Origin: an uncultured Clostridia bacterium
GTDB taxonomy: Bacteria; Bacillota; Clostridia; TANB77; CAG-508
NCBI GenBank assembly: GCA_944386385.1
Contig: CALXAV010000004.1
Span: 1-64,000 of the forward strand
Direction of reading: 5' to 3'
DNA: 64,000 nucleotides
A program made the position numbers and the translations under genes. Under the pieces are notes generated by a model, which was given only the letters and a program-made list of their open reading frames with translations, had not been told where the DNA came from and made no database searches. Positions 16,101 through 26,800 of this stretch are shown piece after piece (positions within the stretch are counted from its first letter, which is position 1; the number at the start of each line of letters is the position of its first letter).

Positions 16101-18383
16101 ATGAACAAACAAGAAATACCATTAATGTTTTGCTTTGATAACAATTATGTTATACCAGCGGCAGTAGCGTTTTATTCATTATTAGAACATGCAAATAAAA
16201 ACTATAAATATACAATGTATGTTTTACATACAGATATATCTTATGCAAATCAAGAAAAATTGCAAGAAACAATAAAACCATTTTCAGATTTTGCAGAATT
16301 GATCTTTGTAAATATGGAAAATAGATTTGAAGACTTATGGAAAACGATAGAGACAAAAGGACATTTTTCTAAGGAGGTAATGTATAAGGTATTAGTTGCA
16401 AGTATTTTTCCTAAATATGACAAAATAATTGTTTCAGATGTAGATGTAGTGTTTTTAAATGATATTTCACAAAGTTACTTCGATTTAGATGTTTCAGAAG
16501 ACTATTATTTAGCAGGAGTTAAATTGATAGGAAAAATGCAATGGTATATGGATAGATACTTAAAGACTTTTACAAAAGAAGAAGTTGAAAAGTTAAGTGG
16601 ATTTTGTGGAGGATATATTGTATTTAACTTAAAAAAACTAAGAGAAGACAATATGGAAGAAAAATTCATAAAGTGTTTTGAAACAGAAGGATACAGAATA
16701 AATCAAATGGAGCAAGATGTATTAAATTTGTGTTGTTATCCTAAAACTAAAAGATTGGCTTTAAAATATGTTGCTTGTTCGTATATGTGGGACGAATATA
16801 AAACTGAAGAAGATATGAATACAGATTCAGTCTATTCAAAAGAAGATATAGAAGATGCTATGAATAATACGGTACAATTACATTATGCTACTAGTAGAAA
16901 ACCATGGAAGAATGTTGATTGTACAAAATCAGAGATATGGTTTGAATACTTAATGAAAACTAACTTTGTAGAAGAGTATTTTAAAAAGTTGCCTGAAAGT
17001 ATTGTATTACCATCTGATAGAGTAAAGAAGATTGAAGATAAAACTGAAGAACGAGTAAAAGAGGAAGTTAAAGATGATATGCTAGAGAATTATACTGTAA
17101 GAAAAAGAATTATAGCTAAATTATCTTTAAGACAAAATAAAATATTTAGATTATTAAGATACTTTATTGAAAGACCAACTTTTCTTTTTGAAGCTAATTT
17201 TTATAAGGGTATATATCTAAAAATAGTAAATAAAATAAAGAAACAAAATTATACAATATTAATTGTTGATAATGTATTTCCAAGCTTTTATTCTCCTTTC
17301 AGAACAGAAGAATTTATGGACTATTTTAAAGAATTTAAAAATGTATATTGTTTATCAACTTGGAAAGCGATACCAGAAGAAGATCCAAATACAGGTGATG
17401 AGTTAATAGAAAAATTTGAACAAAGATGTCCAGAATATAAAGGAAGAATAATAAATATTGAAGATGAAAATTATATAGATAAGATTAATAAATTAAAAAA
17501 TAAATTAGCTGTTTTAACATTATTAGAAAATGTAACAGAACAATTAGAATTTTTGGAAAATAATAAAATTCCTTTCGTCTTTACATTATATCCAGGTGGT
17601 GGATTTAGTTTAAGTAATAATAAAATTAAAAATGATTTGAAAAAAGTATTTTCTTCAAAATATTTTAAAAAAGTTATTGTGAATAATAAAGAAATAGAAA
17701 AATATCTATTAGATAATAATCTATGTAACAAAAAACAAATAAAAAGAATAAGCGGAATGATTACTCCGAAAGAAATGTTTAAAGTTAGAAATAGATGTAA
17801 AAAACATTATATGGAAAACAAGAACACTTTAGATATCTGTTTTGCTGATTATGAATATTTCTCAACTGATGGAGATGATGGATTTAAAATATTTGTTGAA
17901 GTTGCTAAAATACTTAAAGAATACAAAAATATAAAATTCCATGTTGTGGGAAAAAGAACACCAGATGATTTTGATATTAGAGACATAAGAAAAAATATGA
18001 AATTCTATGGTGTAAAGATTCCAGAGTGGTTTATAAAGTTTTATAAGAATATAGATATAGTTGTATCTCCAAATAAAGTGGATGAGTTATCTGAGAATGT
18101 TCCAAATGATTTATGCACACAAGCAATGTTAAACCAAGTACTAGTAATGTGCACTGACACTAAAAATACTTCTACAGATTTTGAGGATAAAAAGGATTAT
18201 ATAAGAATAAAAATAGAGGCTAAGGACATTGCAGAAAAAATTGAAAAATTATATAAACAACCAAAAGAAATAATGGAAATAGCAAAAAGGGGACAAAAGA
18301 AAGCTTATAAAAATTATTGTTATGAAACACAAATGTATCCAAGATATAATTTGATTAGAAAGATAGCAAGTAAAAGGAGATAA
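16101..18383 (+). CDS. Two-domain glycosyltransferase: GT8 joined to a GT-B domain
   Basis: 760-residue fusion. Residues 1 to about 310 form a GT8 domain: IPLMFCFDNNYVIPAAVAFY, the metal-binding DxD in VSDVDVVFLN (Asp113, Asp115), FCGGYIVFNLKKL and the HYATSRKPW late motif. A basic linker (about 310-385) leads into a GT-B-like half with FTLYPGGGFS near 500, FHVVGKRTP near 615 and SPNKVDELSENVPNDLCTQA near 655. Two transferases in one chain imply consecutive additions to the glycan. It sits between the aminosugar genes and the acyltransferase. Confidence 0.8.
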   Translation: MNKQEIPLMFCFDNNYVIPAAVAFYSLLEHANKNYKYTMYVLHTDISYANQEKLQETIKPFSDFAELIFVNMENRFEDLWKTIETKGHFSKEVMYKVLVASIFPKYDKIIVSDVDVVFLNDISQSYFDLDVSEDYYLAGVKLIGKMQWYMDRYLKTFTKEEVEKLSGFCGGYIVFNLKKLREDNMEEKFIKCFETEGYRINQMEQDVLNLCCYPKTKRLALKYVACSYMWDEYKTEEDMNTDSVYSKEDIEDAMNNTVQLHYATSRKPWKNVDCTKSEIWFEYLMKTNFVEEYFKKLPESIVLPSDRVKKIEDKTEERVKEEVKDDMLENYTVRKRIIAKLSLRQNKIFRLLRYFIERPTFLFEANFYKGIYLKIVNKIKKQNYTILIVDNVFPSFYSPFRTEEFMDYFKEFKNVYCLSTWKAIPEEDPNTGDELIEKFEQRCPEYKGRIINIEDENYIDKINKLKNKLAVLTLLENVTEQLEFLENNKIPFVFTLYPGGGFSLSNNKIKNDLKKVFSSKYFKKVIVNNKEIEKYLLDNNLCNKKQIKRISGMITPKEMFKVRNRCKKHYMENKNTLDICFADYEYFSTDGDDGFKIFVEVAKILKEYKNIKFHVVGKRTPDDFDIRDIRKNMKFYGVKIPEWFIKFYKNIDIVVSPNKVDELSENVPNDLCTQAMLNQVLVMCTDTKNTSTDFEDKKDYIRIKIEAKDIAEKIEKLYKQPKEIMEIAKRGQKKAYKNYCYETQMYPRYNLIRKIASKRR

Positions 18384-18385
18384 AT

Positions 18386-18934
18386 ATGAGTAGTTTTTAT
18401 ACAGAGGAAGAACTTAAAAAAATAGGTTTTAAAAGTGTAGGACATGAAGTCTATATAAGTAAAAAAGCAAGTATATATTCACCAGAGAAAATAAGTATAG
18501 GAAATCATGTTAGAATTGATGACTTTTGTATTTTGTCTGGGAATATAGAAATTGGAAATTATGTTCATATTGCTGCATATGTTGCATTATATGGAAAAGA
18601 AGGAATTAAAATAAGCGATTTTTGTGGTTGCTCTGCAAGATGTACAATTTATAGTGCAACAGATGATTTCTCTGGAGAATATATGGTAAGTCCAATGGTT
18701 CCTGAAGAACTTACTAATGTAACTGGAGGTAAAGTAACATTAGAAAAGTTTGTGCAATTAGGAGTAAATACTGTTGTTATGCCAAATCTTACAATTGAAG
18801 AAGGAACAAGCGTTGGAGCAATGTCTTTTATAAATAAGAGTTTAGAAAAATGGGGAATCTATGTTGGAATCCCATGTAGAAGAATAAAAGACAGAAAAAA
18901 GAATATTGAAGATTTAAGTAAAAATATAAAATAA
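18386..18934 (+). CDS. Hexapeptide-repeat acyltransferase, probably acetylating the 4-amino sugar
   Basis: Trimeric left-handed beta-helix acetyltransferase of 182 residues. It begins MSSFYTEEELKKIGFKSVG, as do many polysaccharide acyltransferases, and has repeated hexapeptides (VYISKKASIYS, ISIGNHVRIDDFCI, IEIGNYVHIAAYV, LGVNTVVMPNLTI, EGTSVGAMSFI). Acetyl-CoA is the probable donor. With rmlA, rmlB and the aminotransferase upstream, N-acetylation to a dTDP-4-acetamido-4,6-dideoxyhexose is the most likely job, though O-acetylation of the polymer remains possible. Only two bases separate it from the previous stop. Confidence 0.75.
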   Translation: MSSFYTEEELKKIGFKSVGHEVYISKKASIYSPEKISIGNHVRIDDFCILSGNIEIGNYVHIAAYVALYGKEGIKISDFCGCSARCTIYSATDDFSGEYMVSPMVPEELTNVTGGKVTLEKFVQLGVNTVVMPNLTIEEGTSVGAMSFINKSLEKWGIYVGIPCRRIKDRKKNIEDLSKNIK

Positions 18935-18946
18935 GGGGAGAAAATT

Positions 18947-20005
18947 ATGAAATTAACTGTAGTTACAACTACTTATAATCAAGAAAAATATATAGGACAA
19001 GCAATAGATGGAATGCTTATGCAAAAAACTAATTTTCCTTTTCAAATAGTGATAAGTAATGATTGCTCAACAGATAAAACAGGAGAAATTCTAAAGGAGT
19101 ATCAACAAAAATATCCAGATAAAATAAAGGTTATTGAAAATGAGAAAAATTTAGGAGCAATGGGAAATTTTATAAACACTTTATCAAATATAAAAGATAC
19201 GGAATATGTAGCTTTATGTGATGGTGATGATTTTTGGACAGATGAAAACAAACTACAAAAACAAGTAGATTTTTTAGATAATAATAAAGATTTTAATATT
19301 TGTTTTCATAAGTCAAAATTATTTTATGAAAATAACGAAAAGGAAGAAAGCGTAATCCCAGAAAATGCAGAAGAAGTAACAACAATAGAAGATTTGGTAA
19401 AAAGTAATTATATAGTAGCAAATAGTGTGGTATATAGATGGAAGTTTAATGATAAAGATTTAAAAGAAATTTTTCCTGATGATATAGCACCTGGTGATTA
19501 TTATGTTCACTTATTACATGCACAAGATGGTAAAATAAAAATGATGAATGAAGTAATGTCAGCATATAGAAGACATGAAGGCGGAATGTGGTGGAGTAAT
19601 GATGCTAAAAATAAAGAACAGTTTACTTTAGAATATGGAAGAAAGTTTTTGAATTTTTATAATGCAGCAGATACTCATATGAAATTACCAGAAAATGCTT
19701 TCTATGAGCAAAGAAAAGATATTATTTATAATATTATTGTTACATATACAAAGAATGATAAGTTACAAGAATTAGAGGAAGTAATAAAAAGTAAAACAGA
19801 TAAAGAGATTTTTAGTTCTTGTATGAAAGATATAGTTAATAGAAATATTTGGTTTTTAGATTATTTGGTACAAAAAGAAGAAGAAGAAAAAAGGAGAAAG
19901 AAGGAAAGAGAAGAGTATATAGAAACTAAAAAGAAACTAGAACAAATAGAAAATTCAAAATGGTGGAAGATTAGGAACATTATAAAAGGAGAACAAAAGA
20001 AATGA
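18947..20005 (+). CDS. Family 2 glycosyltransferase
   Basis: GT-A inverting transferase of 352 residues. VVTTTYNQEKYIGQAIDGML (4-23) and ISNDCSTDKTGEIL form the nucleotide-binding Rossmann part; CDGDDFWTDENKLQKQVDFL holds the metal-binding DGDD and the following W/T-D segment typical of this subgroup. A highly charged coiled-coil-like tail (about residues 300-345, EEEEKRRKKEREEY) ends in a KWWKIRN membrane-proximal patch. It overlaps the next gene by four bases (ATGA), which indicates coupled translation with the GT-C protein. Confidence 0.85.
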   Translation: MKLTVVTTTYNQEKYIGQAIDGMLMQKTNFPFQIVISNDCSTDKTGEILKEYQQKYPDKIKVIENEKNLGAMGNFINTLSNIKDTEYVALCDGDDFWTDENKLQKQVDFLDNNKDFNICFHKSKLFYENNEKEESVIPENAEEVTTIEDLVKSNYIVANSVVYRWKFNDKDLKEIFPDDIAPGDYYVHLLHAQDGKIKMMNEVMSAYRRHEGGMWWSNDAKNKEQFTLEYGRKFLNFYNAADTHMKLPENAFYEQRKDIIYNIIVTYTKNDKLQELEEVIKSKTDKEIFSSCMKDIVNRNIWFLDYLVQKEEEEKRRKKEREEYIETKKKLEQIENSKWWKIRNIIKGEQKK

Positions 20006-21684
20006 AGAAAAACATAAGAAGTTTAATAATTATAACTGTTTGTATAATTGCTTGTTTTTATGTAGTAAATGGAATTATTTATCCTAATAAATATGATAAT
20101 AATATTTCAATTGCACATTCTTGGCTAGATGGAAGTACAATTAAGTTTGTTAATAACTGGTTAAAAGATGGAGCGTCAAATCTTAATTTTATAATGTATG
20201 AAGCACCAGATTCAATAGAGACAAGCGAATTAAGTCAAAGAGAGCCGTATATATCGTATCCGTCTGGTTCTATAGTTTTGCCTTATTTAATAGCTAAAAT
20301 ATGTTCAATGGAACAAATTGATATATTGTTTTTAAAATATATGGTTACAGCTATTTTTGCAATAGATAGTTTGTTAATTGGAATTTTAATTTATAGTATA
20401 TTGAACAAATATTCTAAAAACATAAATCAAATTAGTAAGGTTATAATATCGATAATAGCTGCAACTTTTTGGATGTTATTACCGAATAATTCATACTATT
20501 TAAGAAATATTTATTTTGCTGATCAAACGGTAATTACAGTTGTTCTTATATTTATGATTTTTGAAATAAATAAATCGAAGGTAATGAGTTCAAGTAATAA
20601 GATTGGAAAAGTTATATATAACATTTTATATTATTTAACAATCATAATAGGAACTTTAACTGAGTATTATTTCTTATTTGTGTTATTTGTAGCTTTTTGT
20701 ATAAAAGAATTGCCTATACTATTTGCAAGAGAAAAGGAAGGAAAATTTAAAAAATTAATTTTAACATCTCTTGAATATATAATACCACTTATTATAGGTT
20801 TAGGAATATTTTTAATCCAAATATCAAGAATAGATGGTTGGTTTGAGTTGATGTTTAGTAAATATGTGATGAGGACATCAGTAGTATTAGATGGAATGAA
20901 TCTTTTAGAAGAAATACAAAAAAACATCATAAGTTCATATACTACTTTTGGATATGGACTATTAATAATAGGTGTGGTATCTACTATAATAATAACTATA
21001 GTAAACTTAGTAAAAGTATTTAGAAAAAATAGAAATGAAAAATTAAGTAATTTATCAAAGTTATTATTATTTATATATATTCCACCAGTATTTCAAATAT
21101 TGTTTTTTAAGAATCATTCTGCAATACATGAATTTTCTATATTGAAATTAGGATTACCATTGATATTTACAGCAATACTTATTGGATATGGCTTATATTT
21201 AATATTAAATAAATTATATAAAATAAAATTCAAAGCAACTAAAAACTCAAGTAGTATAATATTAACAGTTTCAACATTAATAGTGGTTGTAGTGGAAATG
21301 TTTTTAATTATACCAAGAACATCAGATTATATGAATGAAAAAGTATCTGAACCAGAAAATAAAGAAATAGAATACTATTTAAAGGATAATGCAAAATATG
21401 ATGAAGTGTATTTTTCATATACATATGAAATTCCAACAAATCCTCCTCAGAATTTATCTATATCTAATAAACAGGTATATTTAATTGAGGACATAGAACA
21501 AATATCTGAAAAGTTTCCCGATTTGAGTGCTGAAGCTAATATAATGTTTATTATTCAAAAAAATATAGATAAAACTGAAGATGTTTTAAATAAGGAACAG
21601 GAAATAAAGGAAAATAGTACAAAAATTAAAGATTTAGAAAATTATGAAGTATATGAATTAGTAAATGAAAGTGAGAAAAATTAG
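20002..21684 (+). CDS. Polytopic membrane protein, probable GT-C glycosyltransferase
   Basis: 560-residue membrane protein with about ten to eleven hydrophobic helices and a soluble C-terminal tail. The first extracytoplasmic loop carries REPYISYPSGSIVLPYLIAK, the acidic-then-YPSG pattern seen in GT-C enzymes that take sugars from polyprenyl phosphate outside the membrane. It overlaps the GT2 gene upstream and is followed two bases later by a GtrA flippase-like gene, a usual trio for periplasmic-side glycosylation. The precise sugar is unknown. Confidence 0.6.
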   Translation: MKKNIRSLIIITVCIIACFYVVNGIIYPNKYDNNISIAHSWLDGSTIKFVNNWLKDGASNLNFIMYEAPDSIETSELSQREPYISYPSGSIVLPYLIAKICSMEQIDILFLKYMVTAIFAIDSLLIGILIYSILNKYSKNINQISKVIISIIAATFWMLLPNNSYYLRNIYFADQTVITVVLIFMIFEINKSKVMSSSNKIGKVIYNILYYLTIIIGTLTEYYFLFVLFVAFCIKELPILFAREKEGKFKKLILTSLEYIIPLIIGLGIFLIQISRIDGWFELMFSKYVMRTSVVLDGMNLLEEIQKNIISSYTTFGYGLLIIGVVSTIIITIVNLVKVFRKNRNEKLSNLSKLLLFIYIPPVFQILFFKNHSAIHEFSILKLGLPLIFTAILIGYGLYLILNKLYKIKFKATKNSSSIILTVSTLIVVVVEMFLIIPRTSDYMNEKVSEPENKEIEYYLKDNAKYDEVYFSYTYEIPTNPPQNLSISNKQVYLIEDIEQISEKFPDLSAEANIMFIIQKNIDKTEDVLNKEQEIKENSTKIKDLENYEVYELVNESEKN

Positions 21685-21686
21685 AA

Positions 21687-22130
21687 ATGAAGAAACTATT
21701 ATATAAATTATTTATTGAAAAAACAAATGATATAAAAATACAATTATTTAGATATTTATTTGTGGGAGGATTTGCGGCAGTAGTTAATATAGGTGCATTA
21801 TATATTTTTACAGAAGTATTTAATTTGTATTATTTAATATCTAATGTATTAGGATTTATATTAGGATTAATTACTAATTATTTATTAAGTAAATGGTTAG
21901 TTTTTGCGAAAGAAAGTCAAGTTAATAAAGCTTTAGAATTTTTTATATATGCTTTAATAGGAGTGGTTGGATTAGGATTTGATACATTATTTATGTGGCT
22001 ATTTACAAGTGCAGGATTATATTATATGATAAGTAAAATAATTTCCACAGTGCTTGTATTTATATGGAATTTCTTTGCAAGAAAAGGACTTTACTTTATT
22101 GTAGGAAAAATAAAAAAGAAAGGAATGTAA
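21687..22130 (+). CDS. GtrA-family membrane protein
   Basis: Four-helix membrane protein of 147 residues, thought to move polyprenyl-phosphate-linked sugars across the membrane. Family signatures are FRYLFVGGFAAVVNIGALYI (22-41), NVLGFILGLITNYLLSKWLVF with the conserved N-Y-x-x-x-x-x-W-V-F stretch, and a C-terminal VFIWNFFARKGLYF. It stands directly after the GT-C gene and directly before the flavoprotein; the next reading frame opens at the base after its stop codon. Confidence 0.9.
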   Translation: MKKLLYKLFIEKTNDIKIQLFRYLFVGGFAAVVNIGALYIFTEVFNLYYLISNVLGFILGLITNYLLSKWLVFAKESQVNKALEFFIYALIGVVGLGFDTLFMWLFTSAGLYYMISKIISTVLVFIWNFFARKGLYFIVGKIKKKGM

Positions 22131-23706
22131 TTGAAGATGGAAAAGAAAGATGTAATTATTATAGGAGCAGGACCAGCAGGATTAACAGCAGCTTATGAAT
22201 TATTAAAAGATAGCGGAAATGAGAAATATAATGTAATAATATTAGAAGAGACTCGGAGACATTGGAGGAATATCAAAAACAGTAAAGTATAATGGAAATC
22301 GCATGGATATAGGAGGTCATAGATTCTTTTCAAAAGATGAAAGAGTAATGAATTTTTGGAAAGAGTTAATGCCAATACAAGGAAAAAATTCATTTGATGA
22401 TGAAAAATTAGGAAGAGAAAAAGAATTAAACGAAGGTGGACCAGATCCAGAAAAAGAAGATAATGTAATGTTAATTAGACATAGAGTATCTAGGATTTAT
22501 TATATGAAAAAGTTCTTTGATTATCCAATTAGTATGAAGCCAGAAACTTTTAAAAACATGGGATTAGGAAGAACATTAAAAGCAGGTTTTAGCTATTTGA
22601 AATCAGCAGTAGTAAAAAAAGAAGAAACATCTCTTGAAAACTTTTATATAAATAGATTCGGAAAAGTTTTATATAGTATGTTTTTTGAAAAATATACAGA
22701 AAAATTATGGGGAAGACATCCAAGTGAGATATCTGCTGACTGGGGTTCTCAACGTGTAAAAGGAATTTCAATAACAGCTGTTATAAAAGATATGTTCCAT
22801 AAAACTTTTGGAAAGAAAAATAGTGATAATACAGAAACATCTTTAATAGAGCAATTTTGGTATCCTAAATATGGACCGGGACAATTATGGGAAACTTTAG
22901 CCGATAATGTAGTAAACAAGGGAGCAACGCTAAAAAAAGGATATGGAGTAAAGAAGCTTAATTTTGAAAATGGTAAAATAGTATCAGTAGAATGTGATGT
23001 AAATGGTAATGTAGAAACAATAAAAGGAGATATATTTATTTCAACAATGCCTATGAATGATTTAGTAGCTGGATTTAATGGAATAGATGTACCACAAAAT
23101 ATAGTTGATATTGCAAAAGGATTACCGTTCCGTGATTTTATTACAGTAGGAATATTAGTAGATAAATTAAATCTTGAAAACAAAACAAATATAAAAACGT
23201 TAGGAAATATTGTTCCTGATTGTTGGATTTATGTACAAGAGCCAGAAGTAAAAATGTGTCGTATACAAATATTTAATAACTGGTCTCCATACTTAGTAAA
23301 AGATGCTGAAAATAAAGTTTGGATAGGATTAGAATATACTTGTGAAGAAGGAGACAAGTATTGGAATATGAGCGATGAAGAATTTATTGATTTTGCAGTT
23401 GATGAATTAGTTTCAATGAATATTATAAATAAAAATCAAGTTGAAGATGCACATCGTGAAAAAATAAAGAAAGCATATCCTGCTTATTTTGATACATATA
23501 AAGATATTGATAAATTAATTAATTATTTAGATAATATTGATAATTTATATTGTATTGGAAGAAATGGACAACATCATTATAATAACATGGACCATTCAAT
23601 GGTTACAGCTATGGAAGCTGCTAAGAATATACGTGATGATGTAAAAGATAAATCAAATATATGGAATGTTAATACAGATAAGGCTTATCATGAAGAGAAA
23701 AAATAA
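22131..23706 (+). CDS. FAD-dependent oxidoreductase (UDP-galactopyranose mutase/amine-oxidase-like), needing a +1 shift
   Basis: Flavoprotein of about 524 residues once the frame is restored. Frame one gives [18 protein letters not shown], the FAD-binding GxGxxG (residues 12-17), and runs to codon 41. There CGG (22254-22256) leads to TAA at 22290. Skipping the C gives [12 protein letters not shown], then [13 protein letters not shown], exactly the continuation expected for this family, and reads through to 23706. TTG 22131 fits the AAGGA site better than ATG 22137. Proteins of this group neighbour GtrA and GT2 genes; a mutase-like or desaturase step on a lipid-linked or nucleotide sugar is inferred. 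Confidence 0.85.
22254..22257 (+). other. Candidate +1 recoding site CGGA (FAD oxidoreductase)
   Basis: Context ACT CGG AGA. The conserved frame needs ACT then GGA (Gly), skipping C22254. The unshifted frame stops at 22290-22292. Confidence 0.75.
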
Positions 23707-23734
23707 CCAGATTTTGTAAAAAAAATAAAATGTA

Positions 23735-23763
23735 TTGACAATAAATTTATGGTTTTATATAAT
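23735..23763 (+). promoter_or_regulatory. Consensus promoter for the amidase gene
   Basis: TTGACA (23735-23740), exactly 17 bp, TATAAT (23758-23763): a perfect sigma-A promoter, predicting strong expression from about 23770. Confidence 0.9.
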
Positions 23764-23828
23764 AAATTTACAATGGACTTTTGTATGAGGAAAATTGTAA
23801 ATTTATTTTTTTAGGGGGAAGGAAAATT

Positions 23829-26800
23829 ATGAGTAAATTCGTCAAAAGGATGTTAATAATGCTATTCACAATCCTTATGATAATAAGTGCAACAAGTGTA
23901 TCAAATGCAGCAGAAGATGTTATAGTTGCACTTGACCCAGGGCATGGAGGAAATGATTCAGGAGCCGTGGGTGGGAATCTGATTGAGAAAGAATTAACAT
24001 GGAAAATAGCAACAAGAGTAAAAGAAATTTTAGATGCTGAACCAGGAATAACAGGAGTCTTAACAAAAGACTATAATGAAAGCTTAAATAGAGAAGAAAG
24101 AGCTAGAAGAGCATTGGCAAATGGATCAGACCTATTAGTAAGTTTTCATATTAATTCAAATGGTTCATCAAATAATTTGTCAGGTGCAGAGGTTTATATA
24201 ACTCATGACACAACACAAAAACGATTTTATGAGTATTCTAATATACTAGCATTAGATATTTTACAAAATTTGAGAAATGTAGGGGTGCCTTCACATTCAT
24301 CAAAGCCACTAACAAGAGTAGGAGCCGATTGGGATGTATACCAAGACGGAGTAATTGCAGACTATTATGGAATAATTAGCTGGCCAATGCATCTTGGAAT
24401 ACCAGGAATGATAATTGAACATGCATTTATAAATAATCCTTATGATAGAGCAAATTATCTAAATGATACAATGCTAAATAGAATGGCAGAAGCAGATGCT
24501 CAAGCAATTATAAAAAATAAAGAATTATTTAGAATAGATAAAACAAAAAATACTGTGCAGGCAGCATTAAATAGCATATACTATGATAGTAATTCAGGAA
24601 GCGTAAAAGGAAAATTACTATATGATGAAGTAATAAATGATAGAGTTTTTGATGAGACAAATCCAATTATAAATTTAGTTTCAACAGATGGAAAAGTTAA
24701 AGTGCAAGGCAGTGTAACAAAAGATGGTGCTTATACATATAGTTATGATATTAATATAATGAATTTAGATCCTTATAAAGAATATGTTTTACAAGTAGAA
24801 ACACAAAATAAAGGTGCGATTCCATATAATAGTACACTTAATTTATCATTACCTACAGGAAGATTAGGCGTAATATATGGAATGGAAATAGATGTTGTAA
24901 ATGGCAATATGACATTTAATGCACCACCATATGATGGATATGTAAATGCTTATCCACTTTCAGATATAATAATTAATGAAAATAGAATAGAAGGACAATT
25001 AGTAGTACAAGAATGGTTAAATGGAGCGACACAACAAGAACCAAAAACTAATCCAAAAGTTATGTTAGTTGCAGAAGATGGAACAGAAATTAATTGTGAA
25101 GTAGGTTTCATTGATTCATATGTTTATGGATTTAGTTGCCAAAATCAATATATAGATAAATCTAAAAAATATGAACTATACGTAGAGGCAGGAACAGACA
25201 AAAATATTAGTACTCATAGAAAAGTTAAGATAGAATATAGCGATAAGCAGATAGGATTTTTAGATATATATACAGTTAGTATAGTAAATGGAAAACTACA
25301 ATTTGTTTATGATGGGTATATGACAAGTAGCCAATATTCAGAAGTTAATTTAAATGGAAGAAATATAAGCGGACAATTGTTAGTACAAGAATGGTTGAAT
25401 GGAACAGAGCAAATAGAACCAACATCAACACCAAAATTAGTAATAAAAAATAGCGATAATACAGAAGTAAAAGAATTAACAATGCAATATGTACAACCAT
25501 ATGTATATAGTTATAATATAGATATTGGAGATTTACCACAAGGAAAATATACTTTTGAAGTACAAGGAACAAATTCAGCAAATACAAGTAATCATCAGAA
25601 AATAACAATTAATTTAACAAATAAAGAACTAGGAAAATTAGGAAATAATGAAATAAAAATACTAGACAATAAATTAGTAATAGAACCTATAAGTGCAAAT
25701 TATGATGGATATATGACAAGTAGTCAATATACGAATGTTACATTAAATGGAAGTACAATAAGTGGACAATTAATAGTACAAGAATGGTTAAATGGAGCAG
25801 AACAAATAGAACCAACAGCATTACCAAAATTAGTAATAAAGAATAATTTGGGTGAAGAGGTAAAAGAAGTAACAATGCAATATGTACAGCCATATGTATA
25901 TAGTTACAGTATAGATATAAGTGATTTAGATAACGGAGAATATACATATGAAGTACAAGGAACAAATCCAAATAACATAAGTAATCATCAAAAGGTAGAA
26001 ATAACATTAAATACTCAAATAATAGGAACAATAGGAAATAGCCAGTTAAAAGTAGAATCTGGCAAATTAGTAATAGAAGAAGTAAATAACAGTTATGATG
26101 GATATATGACAAGTAGCCAATATACTAATGTGACATTAAATGGAAGTACAATAAGTGGACAATTAATAGTACAAGAATGGTTAAATGGAACAGAACAAAT
26201 AGAACCAACAACATTACCAAAATTAGTTATAAAGAATAGCGAAGGAATAGAAGTAAAAGAAGTAACAATGCAATATGTACAGCCATATGTATATAGTTAC
26301 AATATAGATATAAGTGATTTAGGTAATGGAGAGTATACATATGAAGTACAAGGAACAAATCCAAATAACATAAGTAATCACCAAGAAGTAGAAATAACAT
26401 TAAATACTCAAATAATAGGAACAATAGGAAATAGTCAGTTAAAAGTAGAATCTGGCAAATTAGTAATAGAAGAAGTAAATAACAGTTATGATGGATATAT
26501 GACAAGTAGTCAATATACGAATGTTACATTAAGTGGAAATACAATAAGTGGACAATTAATAGTACAAGAATGGTTAAATGGAACAGAGCAAATAGAACCA
26601 ACAACATTACCAAAATTAATTATAAAGAATAGTGATGGATTAGCAGTAAAAGAAGTGACAATGAATTATGTAGAACCATACGTATATAGCTATAATGTAG
26701 ATATAAGTAGTTTGGATGATGGAGAGTATACATATGAAGTGCAAGGAACAAATCCAAATAACATAAGTAATCATCAAAAAGTAGAAGTAACATTAAATAG

